Part shown: positions 32,401-39,903 of the stretch, piece after piece
Layout of the letters: the number at the start of each line of letters is the position of its first letter
How positions within the stretch are numbered: position 1 is the stretch's first letter
NCBI GenBank assembly: GCA_030265885.1
Contig: JAJDGX010000004.1
Coordinates: 1-45,110, forward strand
DNA from: Ruminococcaceae bacterium OttesenSCG-928-L11
GTDB taxonomy: Bacteria; Bacillota; Clostridia; Oscillospirales; Ruminococcaceae
DNA: 45,110 nucleotides
Direction: 5' to 3'
Notes under the pieces: generated by a model
Database searches by the model: none
What the model was told of the DNA's origin: nothing
The model's input: the letters and a program-made list of their open reading frames with translations, nothing else
Translations under genes and position numbers: made by a program

Positions 32401-33282
32401 ATGACGAAGCGAACAAACGGTGAAAAAGTATTTGCTGTATTCAATACCTGTATCTTGTTGGGACTGGCACTGGTGTTTATCGTGCCGATCATTCACGTAG
32501 TGTTTGCCTCCATCAGCGATCCGCTGCTGCTGTCGGCCAACAAGGGCCTGATTACATGGCCCCTGGGCAAGCCTACTCTGGAGGGCTACCGGCTGGTATT
32601 CCTCAACAATGTCATCATTAAGGCATATGGCAACACCATTTTGTATGTGGTTTCCGCCACGGCCATCGGCGTGATGCTCAGCTGCTTTGCGGCATACGCC
32701 CTGTCCCGGAAAAAGTTTATGGTAAAGGGCTTTGTCACCTTTGTCATCACCTTTACCATGCTCTTCAACGGCGGTTTGATTCCCACTTACATGGTGGTTC
32801 GCAACCTGAATATGCTGGATACCCGGTGGGCGATTATCCTGCCCAACTGCGTATCGGTGTTCAACATCATGATTATGCGCACCTCCTTCAACTCCATCCC
32901 CGATGGCCTGGAGGAAGCGGCTCGCATTGACGGGGCCGGTCACTGGCGGGTGCTGTTCGCCATTATCCTGCCGGTTTCCAAGGCGATTATCGCGGTGGTA
33001 GTGCTCTTCTACGCCGTGCAGCATTGGAATTCCTGGTTCCACACCGCTATTTATGTAACAAATCGCGATTACTATCCCTTGCAGATTATCCTGCGGGAAA
33101 TTGTCATAGCCAACAGTACCTCGTCGCTGGATGCCTCCGGTGAACCGGGAGAGCTAAATCTATCGAGAATGTTGGTCAAGTATGCTGTTATCATGGTTTC
33201 CATTGTCCCCATGTTCGCCCTGTATCCCTTCATCCAGAAGTATTTTGTAACAGGCGTCATGATTGGCTCCATCAAGGGATAA
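32401..33282 (+). CDS. Sugar ABC transporter permease, LplC type
   Basis: A 293-residue permease with six helices and an intact EAA loop LEEAARIDGAGHWRVLFAII. The segments ALSRKKFMVKGF and FNGGLIPTYMVVRNL are characteristic of the LplC/YtcP partner subunit. With the LplB-type protein it completes the membrane part of a CUT1-class importer. ATG follows AAAGGGGGG. It is the last gene of the operon; no glycoside hydrolase or catabolic gene follows before the bidirectional terminator about 95 bases on, so the sugar is not indicated by context. Confidence 0.92.
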   Translation: MTKRTNGEKVFAVFNTCILLGLALVFIVPIIHVVFASISDPLLLSANKGLITWPLGKPTLEGYRLVFLNNVIIKAYGNTILYVVSATAIGVMLSCFAAYALSRKKFMVKGFVTFVITFTMLFNGGLIPTYMVVRNLNMLDTRWAIILPNCVSVFNIMIMRTSFNSIPDGLEEAARIDGAGHWRVLFAIILPVSKAIIAVVVLFYAVQHWNSWFHTAIYVTNRDYYPLQIILREIVIANSTSSLDASGEPGELNLSRMLVKYAVIMVSIVPMFALYPFIQKYFVTGVMIGSIKG

Positions 33283-33375
33283 TCCCATTTTATGCAGACA
33301 GCCCTGCCGGCAGCGGGGTTAATGCGAGGCGTCTTTTCGATGCTTCGCGTGAGTGTTTGAATCATCGTACATGGC

Positions 33376-33411
33376 AAACACAGCGCCTGTCATCCGACAG
33401 GCGCTGTGTTT
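33376..33411. terminator. Bidirectional terminator between transporter and gldA operons
   Basis: AAACACAGCGCCTGTC (33376-33391) pairs with GACAGGCGCTGTGTTT (33396-33411), a perfect 16-bp stem with an ATCC loop and A/T runs on both sides. Confidence 0.85.
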
Positions 33412-33496
33412 GCGTTGGAAAGCGGCAGCAACCGCGAAGGGATTGCGGGATTCCCAAGGGGGAAGGGCACATTGTGCCGCAAGCGTTAAATGCAGC

Positions 33497-34585
33497 TTAC
33501 AGGAATGCCTTCCCCAGCGCATCCGCCGACAGAATGGCGGCGTAGACGTCCTCCGCTGTCACCGCGAAGGGGAGATTGCCCATGGTATCGGTTTCGGCAC
33601 AGGCCAGCGTTGCCACCTCCATAAGGCGGGCAGGGTCTATTTTGTCGACGCCCAGTTGACCCAGGGTGACCGGCAAATCGATTTCCCGGCAGAAATGCAG
33701 CACGGTCTCGATGTCGTCAGTGGCGTTTTCCAGCACCAGCTGCACCAATGTGCCGAAGGCGACCTTTTCGCCGTGATACATGGCGTGGGTTTCCTCCAGG
33801 GCAGTCAGGCCATTGTGGATGGCGTGGGCGCCGGCAAGGCCCGCGCTCTCAAAGCCGAGGCCACTCAACAGGGTGTTGGCCTCGATGACAGCCTCGACGG
33901 CCTTGGTGCAGACCGTTTGCTCCACGGCCAGCTTGGCGGCAAAGCCATTTTCCAGCAGGGTGTTGTAGCACAGCTCCGCCAGTGCTGCCGCGGCCAGGGT
34001 TGCCTTTCCGCCTACACAGTTGCCGGAGTCGGAGCGCACACAGGCCCGCGCCTCAAAATAGGTAGCCAGCGCATCCCCCATACCGGCAACCAGCAGCCGA
34101 ACAGGGGCCGAGGCCACAATCTCCGTATCCACCAGAACAAGGTTGGGGCTGGAGGGAAGGAACAAATACTCCTGGAACGCCCCTTCCTCTGTGTAAATGA
34201 CGGAGAGGGCGCTGCAGGGGGCGTCTGTGGAGGCGATGGTGGGCACGATGACAACCGGGACACCATGATAATGGGCGACGGCCTTGGCGGTATCCAGAAT
34301 TTTGCCGCCGCCAATGCCGATGACAACCTGGCAGCCCGACGCCTTGTACAGCTTGCCCAGGCGGTCGATTTCCCCTTTGCTGCATTCCCCGTTAAAAATA
34401 GCGTACTCCACCGTACAGCCGGCAGCGGCGGCACTGCGGGCGACAGCTTGTTCTACCCGGCCTTTTCCGCTTTTGCTTACCAGCACAAACAGAGATTTCC
34501 CCAGCTTTCCGGCATGGGTGCACAAGTCCTCCAAGGCGTTTTTACCCTGGATATATCGGCCCGGGCTGGCGATGATGCTTTGCAT
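33497..34585 (-). CDS. gldA: Glycerol dehydrogenase-like iron/zinc alcohol dehydrogenase
   Basis: A 362-residue enzyme of the GldA group, normal length. NAD binding is shown by GIGGGKILDTAK and the PTIASTDAPCSALSVIY stretch, both close to bacterial glycerol dehydrogenases. Metal ligands are the Asp in GMGDALATYFEA and the two His in GLAGAHAIHNGL and YHGEKVAFG. It would oxidise glycerol to dihydroxyacetone with NAD, or act in the reverse direction on a related hydroxyketone. It is second in a two-gene operon, 36 bases after a small monooxygenase-fold gene. The start has GAAGGAA just upstream. Exact substrate preference is uncertain, since GldA relatives also use other vicinal diols. Confidence 0.88.
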   Translation of the reverse strand: MQSIIASPGRYIQGKNALEDLCTHAGKLGKSLFVLVSKSGKGRVEQAVARSAAAAGCTVEYAIFNGECSKGEIDRLGKLYKASGCQVVIGIGGGKILDTAKAVAHYHGVPVVIVPTIASTDAPCSALSVIYTEEGAFQEYLFLPSSPNLVLVDTEIVASAPVRLLVAGMGDALATYFEARACVRSDSGNCVGGKATLAAAALAELCYNTLLENGFAAKLAVEQTVCTKAVEAVIEANTLLSGLGFESAGLAGAHAIHNGLTALEETHAMYHGEKVAFGTLVQLVLENATDDIETVLHFCREIDLPVTLGQLGVDKIDPARLMEVATLACAETDTMGNLPFAVTAEDVYAAILSADALGKAFL

Positions 34586-34621
34586 GACGATTCCTTCTTT
34601 CCATCAATATAGAGAACAGGG

Positions 34622-34909
34622 TTAGATCAGCTGAGTAAAAGATTCAACCGCCGGGGGAGTGACACAAAGAGCGGCCAACTGAGGAACCAGCCTGCCGAAA
34701 TGCTCGGACGCGGAATGGACATCCAGGGCTTCCTGGCTCTCCCATGCCTCCAATATGACCAGCACAGATTCATTTTGGGCAGCCTGGGCCAAATCGTAAT
34801 GCACGCAGCCCTCTTCCTTTCGGGTCAGGGCGATGAGTTCCTTTGCCACGGTCAAGGCATTGTCCAGCTGATTGGGCTTCAAATTGAATGTAGCAACAAC
34901 GCGGATCAT
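34622..34909 (-). CDS. ABM-domain protein, quinol monooxygenase (YgiN) type
   Basis: A 95-residue protein that is a single antibiotic biosynthesis monooxygenase (ABM) fold. It starts MIRVVATFNLKPNQ, has KEEGCVHYDLAQ in the middle and ILEAWESQEALDVHSASEHF towards the end, the standard pattern of YgiN-like proteins. These small dimeric ferredoxin-fold proteins oxidise quinols without cofactor or serve as binding or degradation helpers; the role here is unknown. GGAGGT precedes the ATG by about 7 bases. It is first in an operon with the GldA-like gene, under a near-consensus promoter. Confidence 0.88.
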   Translation of the reverse strand: MIRVVATFNLKPNQLDNALTVAKELIALTRKEEGCVHYDLAQAAQNESVLVILEAWESQEALDVHSASEHFGRLVPQLAALCVTPPAVESFTQLI

Positions 34910-34987
34910 TTTTCATACCTCCATGAATTTCATATGCTGCTGTGTGCGTGTAAAAATCAGGCGAACGGCATCGCTGCCATCCTCCTG

Positions 34988-35016
34988 ATTGTAGCACCGG
35001 GATCCTGGATTGTCAA
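34988..35016 (-). promoter_or_regulatory. Near-consensus SigA promoter of the ABM-gldA operon
   Basis: On the minus strand: TTGACA (35016-35011), a 17-base spacer and TACAAT (34993-34988). The leader is about 70 bases. Confidence 0.8.
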
Positions 35017-35119
35017 TAATTTATCAATCCTTCAAATAGGCGATGATTCTTTGATGGGAGCGCATAAACGGGAAATACCAGGTGAAACTATTGATTGTGC
35101 AGAAATTTTGCCAACACTA

Positions 35120-35148
35120 TTGACAAGCCCTCCCAAATGTAGTATAGT
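35120..35148 (+). promoter_or_regulatory. Promoter of the tRNA-Lys locus
   Basis: TTGACA (35120-35125), a 17-base spacer and TATAGT (35143-35148), pointing into the tRNA-like repeats. Transcription would begin near 35155, about 95 bases before the first truncated copy. Confidence 0.75.
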
Positions 35149-35250
35149 TATTAACGTTGCAAATGCGAAATATTGTCGGATTCACCCGCTGAAAAGCCCG
35201 GGTGCACGGCATATAAGCAGGTGCGTTTTTCGAAGAGAGAATCCATATTT

Positions 35251-35291
35251 GATCCGCTAGCTCAGTTGGCAGAGCACCTGACTTTTAATCA
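35251..35291 (+). pseudogene. Truncated tRNA-Lys copy 1 (5' part)
   Basis: The 41 bases match the first 41 of the intact tRNA-Lys at 35390 exactly, from the acceptor strand through the D arm and the anticodon loop CTTTTAA, and stop within the anticodon 3' stem. The sequence then changes to unrelated DNA containing the palindrome CTCCGCGGAG. It is the copy nearest the promoter. Confidence 0.85.
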
Positions 35292-35318
35292 ATTCCTCCG
35301 CGGAGACAATTTAATTTT

Positions 35319-35361
35319 GAACCATTAGCTCAGTTGGCAGAGCACCTGACTTTTAATCAGG
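35319..35361 (+). pseudogene. Truncated tRNA-Lys copy 2 (5' part)
   Basis: It runs from a diverged acceptor strand (GAACCAT) through an intact D arm and anticodon arm to TCAGG, then breaks into unrelated sequence. The T arm and acceptor 3' strand are absent. Confidence 0.85.
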
Positions 35362-35389
35362 CGCTTGCCGGGAAAGATAACATACATAT

Positions 35390-35465
35390 GATCCGCTAGC
35401 TCAGTTGGCAGAGCACCTGACTTTTAATCAGGGTGTCCGGGGTTCGAATCCCCGGCGGATCACCA
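35390..35465 (+). tRNA. tRNA-Lys (anticodon TTT)
   Basis: A complete 76-base tRNA with encoded CCA. Acceptor GATCCGC pairs with GCGGATC; the D arm has GCTC/GAGC; the anticodon stem CCTGA/TCAGG encloses CTTTTAA with anticodon TTT; the T arm is CGGGG-TTCGAAT-CCCCG; discriminator A is followed by CCA. It is the third tRNA-like unit after the promoter and the only intact one. A tyrosine integrase gene points toward its 3' end, 154 bases away, so this tRNA is the probable integration site of the mobile element to the right. Confidence 0.97.
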
Positions 35466-35481
35466 AATTATGTGATAGTGG

Positions 35482-35529
35482 TGCGATTTATTGGCGCTTT
35501 AGCCGAGTGAATCGCATCGCTGTTTTTTT
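35482..35529 (+). terminator. Terminator of the tRNA-Lys
   Basis: TGCGATT (35482-35488) pairs with AATCGCA (35510-35516) with an inner TTGGC/GCCGA stem, followed by TCGCTG and seven Ts. Confidence 0.75.
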
Positions 35530-35612
35530 ATGGAAAGTATTCTCTGACTTTGCGCTCCGAACCACTTTTAGTTGGGAGGTCTGGCAGACTCTTTCCATAC
35601 TTTTTTCCATAC
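35529..35612. other. Candidate integrase arm sites beside the tRNA
   Basis: TATGGAAAG (35529-35537) is inverted at CTTTCCATA (35591-35599), and TTTCCATAC is repeated directly at 35592-35600 and 35604-35612. The 11-mer TTTTTCCATAC at 35602-35612 recurs at 39564-39574 upstream of the coupling gene. Short repeats like these between a tRNA and an integrase gene are the usual place for arm-type binding sites; this is inference. Confidence 0.4.
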
Positions 35613-35618
35613 GCCAGG

Positions 35619-37016
35619 TCACCCCGCATTCTTTGCATCCTCTGAACTGTGAGGATGGGATGCACCGATCGCTTTGAGAACCGTTTCGAGAAACTCAGGC
35701 TTCTTGAGGTGCTCGGTCATCATCTGCATGAGCAGTTCATTGTTGAGCGCCTCGTTTTCCTCGGGTTTGGCGCCTTCCCCGTAAAAGAATTCGTCGAATT
35801 TCTCGTTCATGGCCGCGTGATGCTTATCCAGGCTCCTGGCGTAGGTGCTGAGTACCATGTGGGTGGTCTTGTCACCGAGATCCTTCTGGGCGGATTTGAC
35901 GTCGCCACCGGACACCGCCAGCTTGAGGGATGTGCTGCTGATCCGGATGGAGTGAAAGTCCACGCTGCCAACATCGGGAACGCCGTTCTCCCTTTGCCAC
36001 TTAGCAAATCGGCGGGAGAGCCGCCCCGGCTCCATGGGGCGGCCATCATCCTGGCAAAAAATCAAGTCATGATTGTGGTATTGTGATCCATAGCGAACCC
36101 GATCCATTGTCACTCGCAGCTGCCGCTTATGCAGCTCCTCACACAGCTGGTCGGACATGGTATTTGTCCTGACCCCGAAGTCCGATTTGGGCGTTGTGAG
36201 GATGAGCCTGGACTTGCTGTCTTTCCGGCTTGGGGGAAAGACATGGAAGACCTCCTTGGGAGAGATGCGGTCCAGCGCCTTGGTGGTTACCCGCTGCAGG
36301 GTCTTCCCAATGGAGACTGTTTTATCCTCATACTGAATATCATCCCAGCAGAGGGCGCACAGCTCGCCAATACGCAGCGTACAGCGAAAAGCCAGATGAA
36401 TGGCCAGATGCAGCAGATCGTCCTCCACGCTATCCAGAGCTTCTTCAAACTGCTCCGGCTGCCAGTAATCCCGCTGCACATTGCTGGTGCCCGGTTTGTC
36501 GCATTTTACAGGTGATTTATCGAGGTCATCCCACTGCACGGCTTTGTCAAAGAAACAGTGTACCAGCGTGTAGACATAGCGGATGGTGGTTTCCGACAAG
36601 TAAGGAAGCTCCTCCTCCGGCGTGTTCTTCCGGTTGCGAACCTTCTTCTTCCGCATCAGAATCAAGAACCGGTCAATGTCGGCCGGTGTTACCTTGGACA
36701 AGCGCAGCTTCCCGAAAAACGGCAGGATGTCATTCTCCCAATAACCCATGTTGGTGTCATAGGTCTTAAACTTCCACTTCACCTCTGCGTACAGCGGAAC
36801 GAATTTGAGCCTGAAGTAGTCCTCCACCGTCATGTTAGCCGGAGTCTTAAAATATCCGGATGCGATTTGATCTTCTATCTCGCGCTTCCTGAGAAGCGCG
36901 GAGTCCTCATCGCAGAAGGCCTCGTGCTGTTGTTCCAGTTTTCCGTCCGCCTTCCTGACAAACGGATGATAGTAATAGACAACATGTTTGTTGCCCTGTT
37001 TTCGAATGGATGCCAT
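35619..37016 (-). CDS. Tyrosine recombinase (integrase)
   Basis: A 465-residue integrase. The N-terminal 60 residues form an arm-binding-type domain, followed by a SAM-like core-binding domain (about 65-165) and a catalytic domain with Arg215 (CTLRIGEL), a probable Lys277, His355 and Arg358 (FHSIRISS) and nucleophile Tyr392 (STYAR). The usual second His before the Tyr appears as Asp382 (LGDKTTHMVLSTY), and the HxxRHT box is HSIRISST, so the active site is atypical. It should move the element in and out of the tRNA-Lys next door. ATG follows GGAGG by 7 bases. It is 15 bases after the excisionase gene and probably co-transcribed with it. Confidence 0.9.
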   Translation of the reverse strand: MASIRKQGNKHVVYYYHPFVRKADGKLEQQHEAFCDEDSALLRKREIEDQIASGYFKTPANMTVEDYFRLKFVPLYAEVKWKFKTYDTNMGYWENDILPFFGKLRLSKVTPADIDRFLILMRKKKVRNRKNTPEEELPYLSETTIRYVYTLVHCFFDKAVQWDDLDKSPVKCDKPGTSNVQRDYWQPEQFEEALDSVEDDLLHLAIHLAFRCTLRIGELCALCWDDIQYEDKTVSIGKTLQRVTTKALDRISPKEVFHVFPPSRKDSKSRLILTTPKSDFGVRTNTMSDQLCEELHKRQLRVTMDRVRYGSQYHNHDLIFCQDDGRPMEPGRLSRRFAKWQRENGVPDVGSVDFHSIRISSTSLKLAVSGGDVKSAQKDLGDKTTHMVLSTYARSLDKHHAAMNEKFDEFFYGEGAKPEENEALNNELLMQMMTEHLKKPEFLETVLKAIGASHPHSSEDAKNAG

Positions 37017-37031
37017 GAAATAACCTCCGTG

Positions 37032-37232
37032 TCAATTGCCAAACCACCTGTCAAAGGAATCTTTCTTCACACGGATGCTCTTGCCTATCTTAACCACTTC
37101 AAAATCAGTGGTGGAATTACAAAAGTTGTAGGCATGGCGGTCGCTGACATCCAGCATTGCTGCGACCTCTTTCACCGTGTAAACCCTTTTCTCGTGGCTT
37201 GGAGATGTAATATAATCATTCACGCAGATCAT
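37032..37232 (-). CDS. Excisionase-type helix-turn-helix protein
   Basis: A small protein of 63-66 residues with a MerR-like/HTH_17 fold: RVYTVKEVAAMLDVSDRHAYNF then VVKIGKSIRVKKDSFDRWF, the standard pattern of element excisionases. It would bind near the attachment site and favour excision. The start is uncertain: ATG at 37232 has no good ribosome site, while GTG at 37223 has GGAAAGG nine bases upstream and may be the real one. It lies directly upstream of the integrase, under a clear promoter. Confidence 0.8.
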   Translation of the reverse strand: MICVNDYITSPSHEKRVYTVKEVAAMLDVSDRHAYNFCNSTTDFEVVKIGKSIRVKKDSFDRWFGN

Positions 37233-37297
37233 CCTTTCCGGCAACCCTGCATTATCGCTCCTTTCCTGCGAATTGTGCGTACCTATTCAACACAACC

Positions 37298-37326
37298 ATT
37301 ATACAGAAATTATGCAGAGCTGCCAA
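37298..37326 (-). promoter_or_regulatory. SigA promoter of excisionase-integrase
   Basis: On the minus strand: TTGGCA (37326-37321), a 17-base spacer and TATAAT (37303-37298). Confidence 0.75.
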
Positions 37327-37412
37327 TATTTTTTGTTGTTACTTCTGGTTTCGACCTTACATTGTAATACATGCGAGCAGGGAATTTCAAATCTTACATT
37401 GCGACTGGATTA

Positions 37413-39344
37413 TTACCATTGATCATCGCTCGCTTTGCGCCATCTTTGGACAAAGTATTCTTCGTGCCATTCCGGATACTTTTTTAAATACGGAAACAAC
37501 TCAAGCACAATATCAGGCGGTGAAAAGCGTGGATTTGCCTCATATAAATTAATTGCGTAAGCCATACACCGCACGGCCTCCTCATTGGTCACGTCCAATG
37601 GGAGTTCAATTTTGCCACTTCTTCCACTGTTTATGCCATCATCAGCGAATGCTTCAGCGGCAAATATGTACTCATAAGCACCCCAACGCTCGCTGGGAGT
37701 TGGAGGAGTTTTGATTGACTTGCCCTGAGCGTTCTTTTGAGATGCACCAGTCGCCATAAAATGCACATCAAACCATAGATCCTCTTGATTCTTAAAGAAA
37801 CGATAATTATTGATATAACTCTCAATTTCTTTGGCTCTGCGAAACTGATGCTCCATGTCTTCTGTCGAATTTTCAGAATTGTCAGCGATATATGAATCAA
37901 TGCGATTTCGCCCAAGCTTTTCCCGGACGGCATCTTCGATTTCAGCCATTGAAACTCCATTGTTAATCAACAAATTCATCGTCTTATTCGACAAATCGTC
38001 AATGCTCTGAGGCAGCACTTTTCTCGGTTTATTCGCATCCTTATCGTCTACAATGCCCAACCGCGTCAGTTGCTCCAAAATATTATTTGCTCGATTCCCC
38101 ATACTAAATGTTTGCTTAATATTCATAGCCGCTACACTGTCGCGCTCCAGCGTCCACAAAATAATGCGGCATAGTTCCTTATTGTCCTGCGTCTGACTAT
38201 CAGGGGCTTGACCCACGAAAGTCATGCCTGCATTATCGTATAGATCCGGCAGTTCTCTCTCGTCAAGGGTGAATTTTCGGGTGCCATTATATCGCGCTGA
38301 AAGCACCGCAACAACATCTTCAACCTCATCCGAATCAATATATGAGCCTTGTAGCTGCACAGGCTCTGAGCATCCAGGCGGAATGAACAGCATAGAACCT
38401 TTTCCGCTCAGCTTTTCCGCTCCCGACATTCCAAGTATCGCCACTGACTGTTGGTATTGAGGGTATTTGAAGGACATGCGAGATTCTATGCAGCCCCAAT
38501 CGATCCCTGTACTAGCTTTTGTGGGATCTTGGGTAGCTATAATTACGTGGATGTTCCCGTGTCGTCCGTGCTGCAACAAATTTGTGATTGCTGCCATCAC
38601 CCGCTTAGCTTGCTTATTATCGCTGATTCCACGAATAAAAGAAGGTAGGTCGTCAAAAACACAAACAAACATTGGTAAGATCTCGGCATCGGCTTTTCCA
38701 TCAGCCTTCAGCCTATGAAAATGATTATTAAGCCAGAGTATAATCCGAATGGCTCTCTCCTTGTCTTCGATAACATCACATGCGAGATGAGGGAGTCCGT
38801 TGAAATCAGTCAAACTATGTGATACCGTATCAAACAAGAAAAATATAACTTCCTGTGGAGAGCAATTATATGCGGCGCTGACAATTAAGCTGCGTAAAGC
38901 CATTGACTTACCGCTATTGGTGGTTCCCCCAATAATGAGGTGCGGGAGGTCATATATATCGACAACGAATATTTCCCCAAAAACATCATAGCCGACAGCA
39001 TATGGAGCCTTCATACCACGTATATCAGGCATGGAATATTGCAACGTTTCCATTAAGCTGTCTTCAGCAATTTCCCTGTCAGAAACGGCAAGATAAAGAC
39101 GGGTGCCTTCTTGAATTGGCTGAAAATATGGTATTTTTAAAGCCATCTGAACATCTTTTGCAAGGTCAAAAAACAACTGATGCTTCACCCCCTTTTTGGT
39201 TTCGATTAGATAAATGACATTTGCGTTATTTGGGGTTATCCCCCAATATTTAATTTTCAGATTCGCCCCATGATACTCATAGTGTTTTGCAATCTCGTGG
39301 CCCAAGTCCTTTGCGCCTCGTTCGGAATTAATGTTACGCACCAT
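37413..39344 (-). CDS. FtsK/TcpA-like DNA-translocating ATPase
   Basis: A 643-residue protein. Residues about 120-340 are an FtsK/SpoIIIE motor with Walker A GGTTNSGKS (139-147) and Walker B VCVFDD (227-232), followed by the ATQDPTKAST sensor segment. A winged-helix part resembling FtsK gamma follows (KQTFSMGNRANNILEQL). The last 200 residues are a separate region I do not recognise, rich in aromatic residues. There are no membrane helices. Such proteins couple the nicked DNA of MobT-type elements to the transfer pore. The gene is AT-rich compared with the chromosome and divergent from the initiator gene at 39904. ATG follows AAAGGGAG by 7 bases. Confidence 0.85.
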   Translation of the reverse strand: MVRNINSERGAKDLGHEIAKHYEYHGANLKIKYWGITPNNANVIYLIETKKGVKHQLFFDLAKDVQMALKIPYFQPIQEGTRLYLAVSDREIAEDSLMETLQYSMPDIRGMKAPYAVGYDVFGEIFVVDIYDLPHLIIGGTTNSGKSMALRSLIVSAAYNCSPQEVIFFLFDTVSHSLTDFNGLPHLACDVIEDKERAIRIILWLNNHFHRLKADGKADAEILPMFVCVFDDLPSFIRGISDNKQAKRVMAAITNLLQHGRHGNIHVIIATQDPTKASTGIDWGCIESRMSFKYPQYQQSVAILGMSGAEKLSGKGSMLFIPPGCSEPVQLQGSYIDSDEVEDVVAVLSARYNGTRKFTLDERELPDLYDNAGMTFVGQAPDSQTQDNKELCRIILWTLERDSVAAMNIKQTFSMGNRANNILEQLTRLGIVDDKDANKPRKVLPQSIDDLSNKTMNLLINNGVSMAEIEDAVREKLGRNRIDSYIADNSENSTEDMEHQFRRAKEIESYINNYRFFKNQEDLWFDVHFMATGASQKNAQGKSIKTPPTPSERWGAYEYIFAAEAFADDGINSGRSGKIELPLDVTNEEAVRCMAYAINLYEANPRFSPPDIVLELFPYLKKYPEWHEEYFVQRWRKASDDQW

Positions 39345-39903
39345 AGAAAATCTCCCTTTCCAATGATTGATGGATTTGTTCGTCTGTCTGTTCTCAGGTT
39401 CAACATAGGCAAAACAGTAAAAATGCCTGTTGCGATATCACGCTTTTGTTAAGATAGATAAACGAACAGAGGTAGCTGTTGTCTGTCCATTTATGCATCT
39501 CTTGTAGCTACCGCCATTATGATAGCACAAAAAAATTTTTTGGGGAAAACATGGAATAATCCGTTTTTCCATACTTCACTTTATTGCAGTCAATTAAAGT
39601 ATGTCTGGTGAAATGGCGCTAAAATATTGCCTCGGCATAGCCGGGGATTTTTGCTGTTTGGAAAAATCGTCCCGCCGCTTTCGCAGCAGGACGATTCTAT
39701 AGTTCTTACAGGCGGTGGTACAGGCTGTCAATGTGTCCGCCAAATACACGAAAATGAATATGGAAGACGGTATGTATTATTAGTAAATAAAAATAATAAG
39801 AAACTAATCAATAAATAATCTTCACTCAATGCCCATAGGTGATGTAGTTATTGATCGAAATGTCAATAATCCATCACTGACAGAAAGTGGGGAAGAATAG
39901 AAC
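39345..39903. other. Control region between coupling ATPase and initiator, possible origin
   Basis: A 559-base divergent region without a convincing gene. It holds GGTAGCT...AGCTACC (39471-39512), an imperfect long hairpin ATCGTCC...GGACGAT (39666-39695), TTATTGA...TCAATAA (39848-39869) and the 11-mer shared with the integrase side (39564-39574). An origin of replication or transfer usually lies just upstream of such an initiator, so this is the likely place. A nick site cannot be named. Confidence 0.4.
39630..39652 (+). terminator. Terminator-like hairpin in the initiator leader
   Basis: CCTCGGC-ATA-GCCGGGG followed by ATTTTT. It stands 250 bases before the initiator start on the same strand, so it may attenuate initiator expression. 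Confidence 0.5.

Noticed and set aside
35405-35677. Open frame running through the tRNA-Lys
   Set aside because: It overlaps a complete tRNA gene and its terminator.
39627-39818. 63-codon plus-strand frame before the initiator gene
   Set aside because: It spans two strong hairpins, has no ribosome site and no protein-like pattern.
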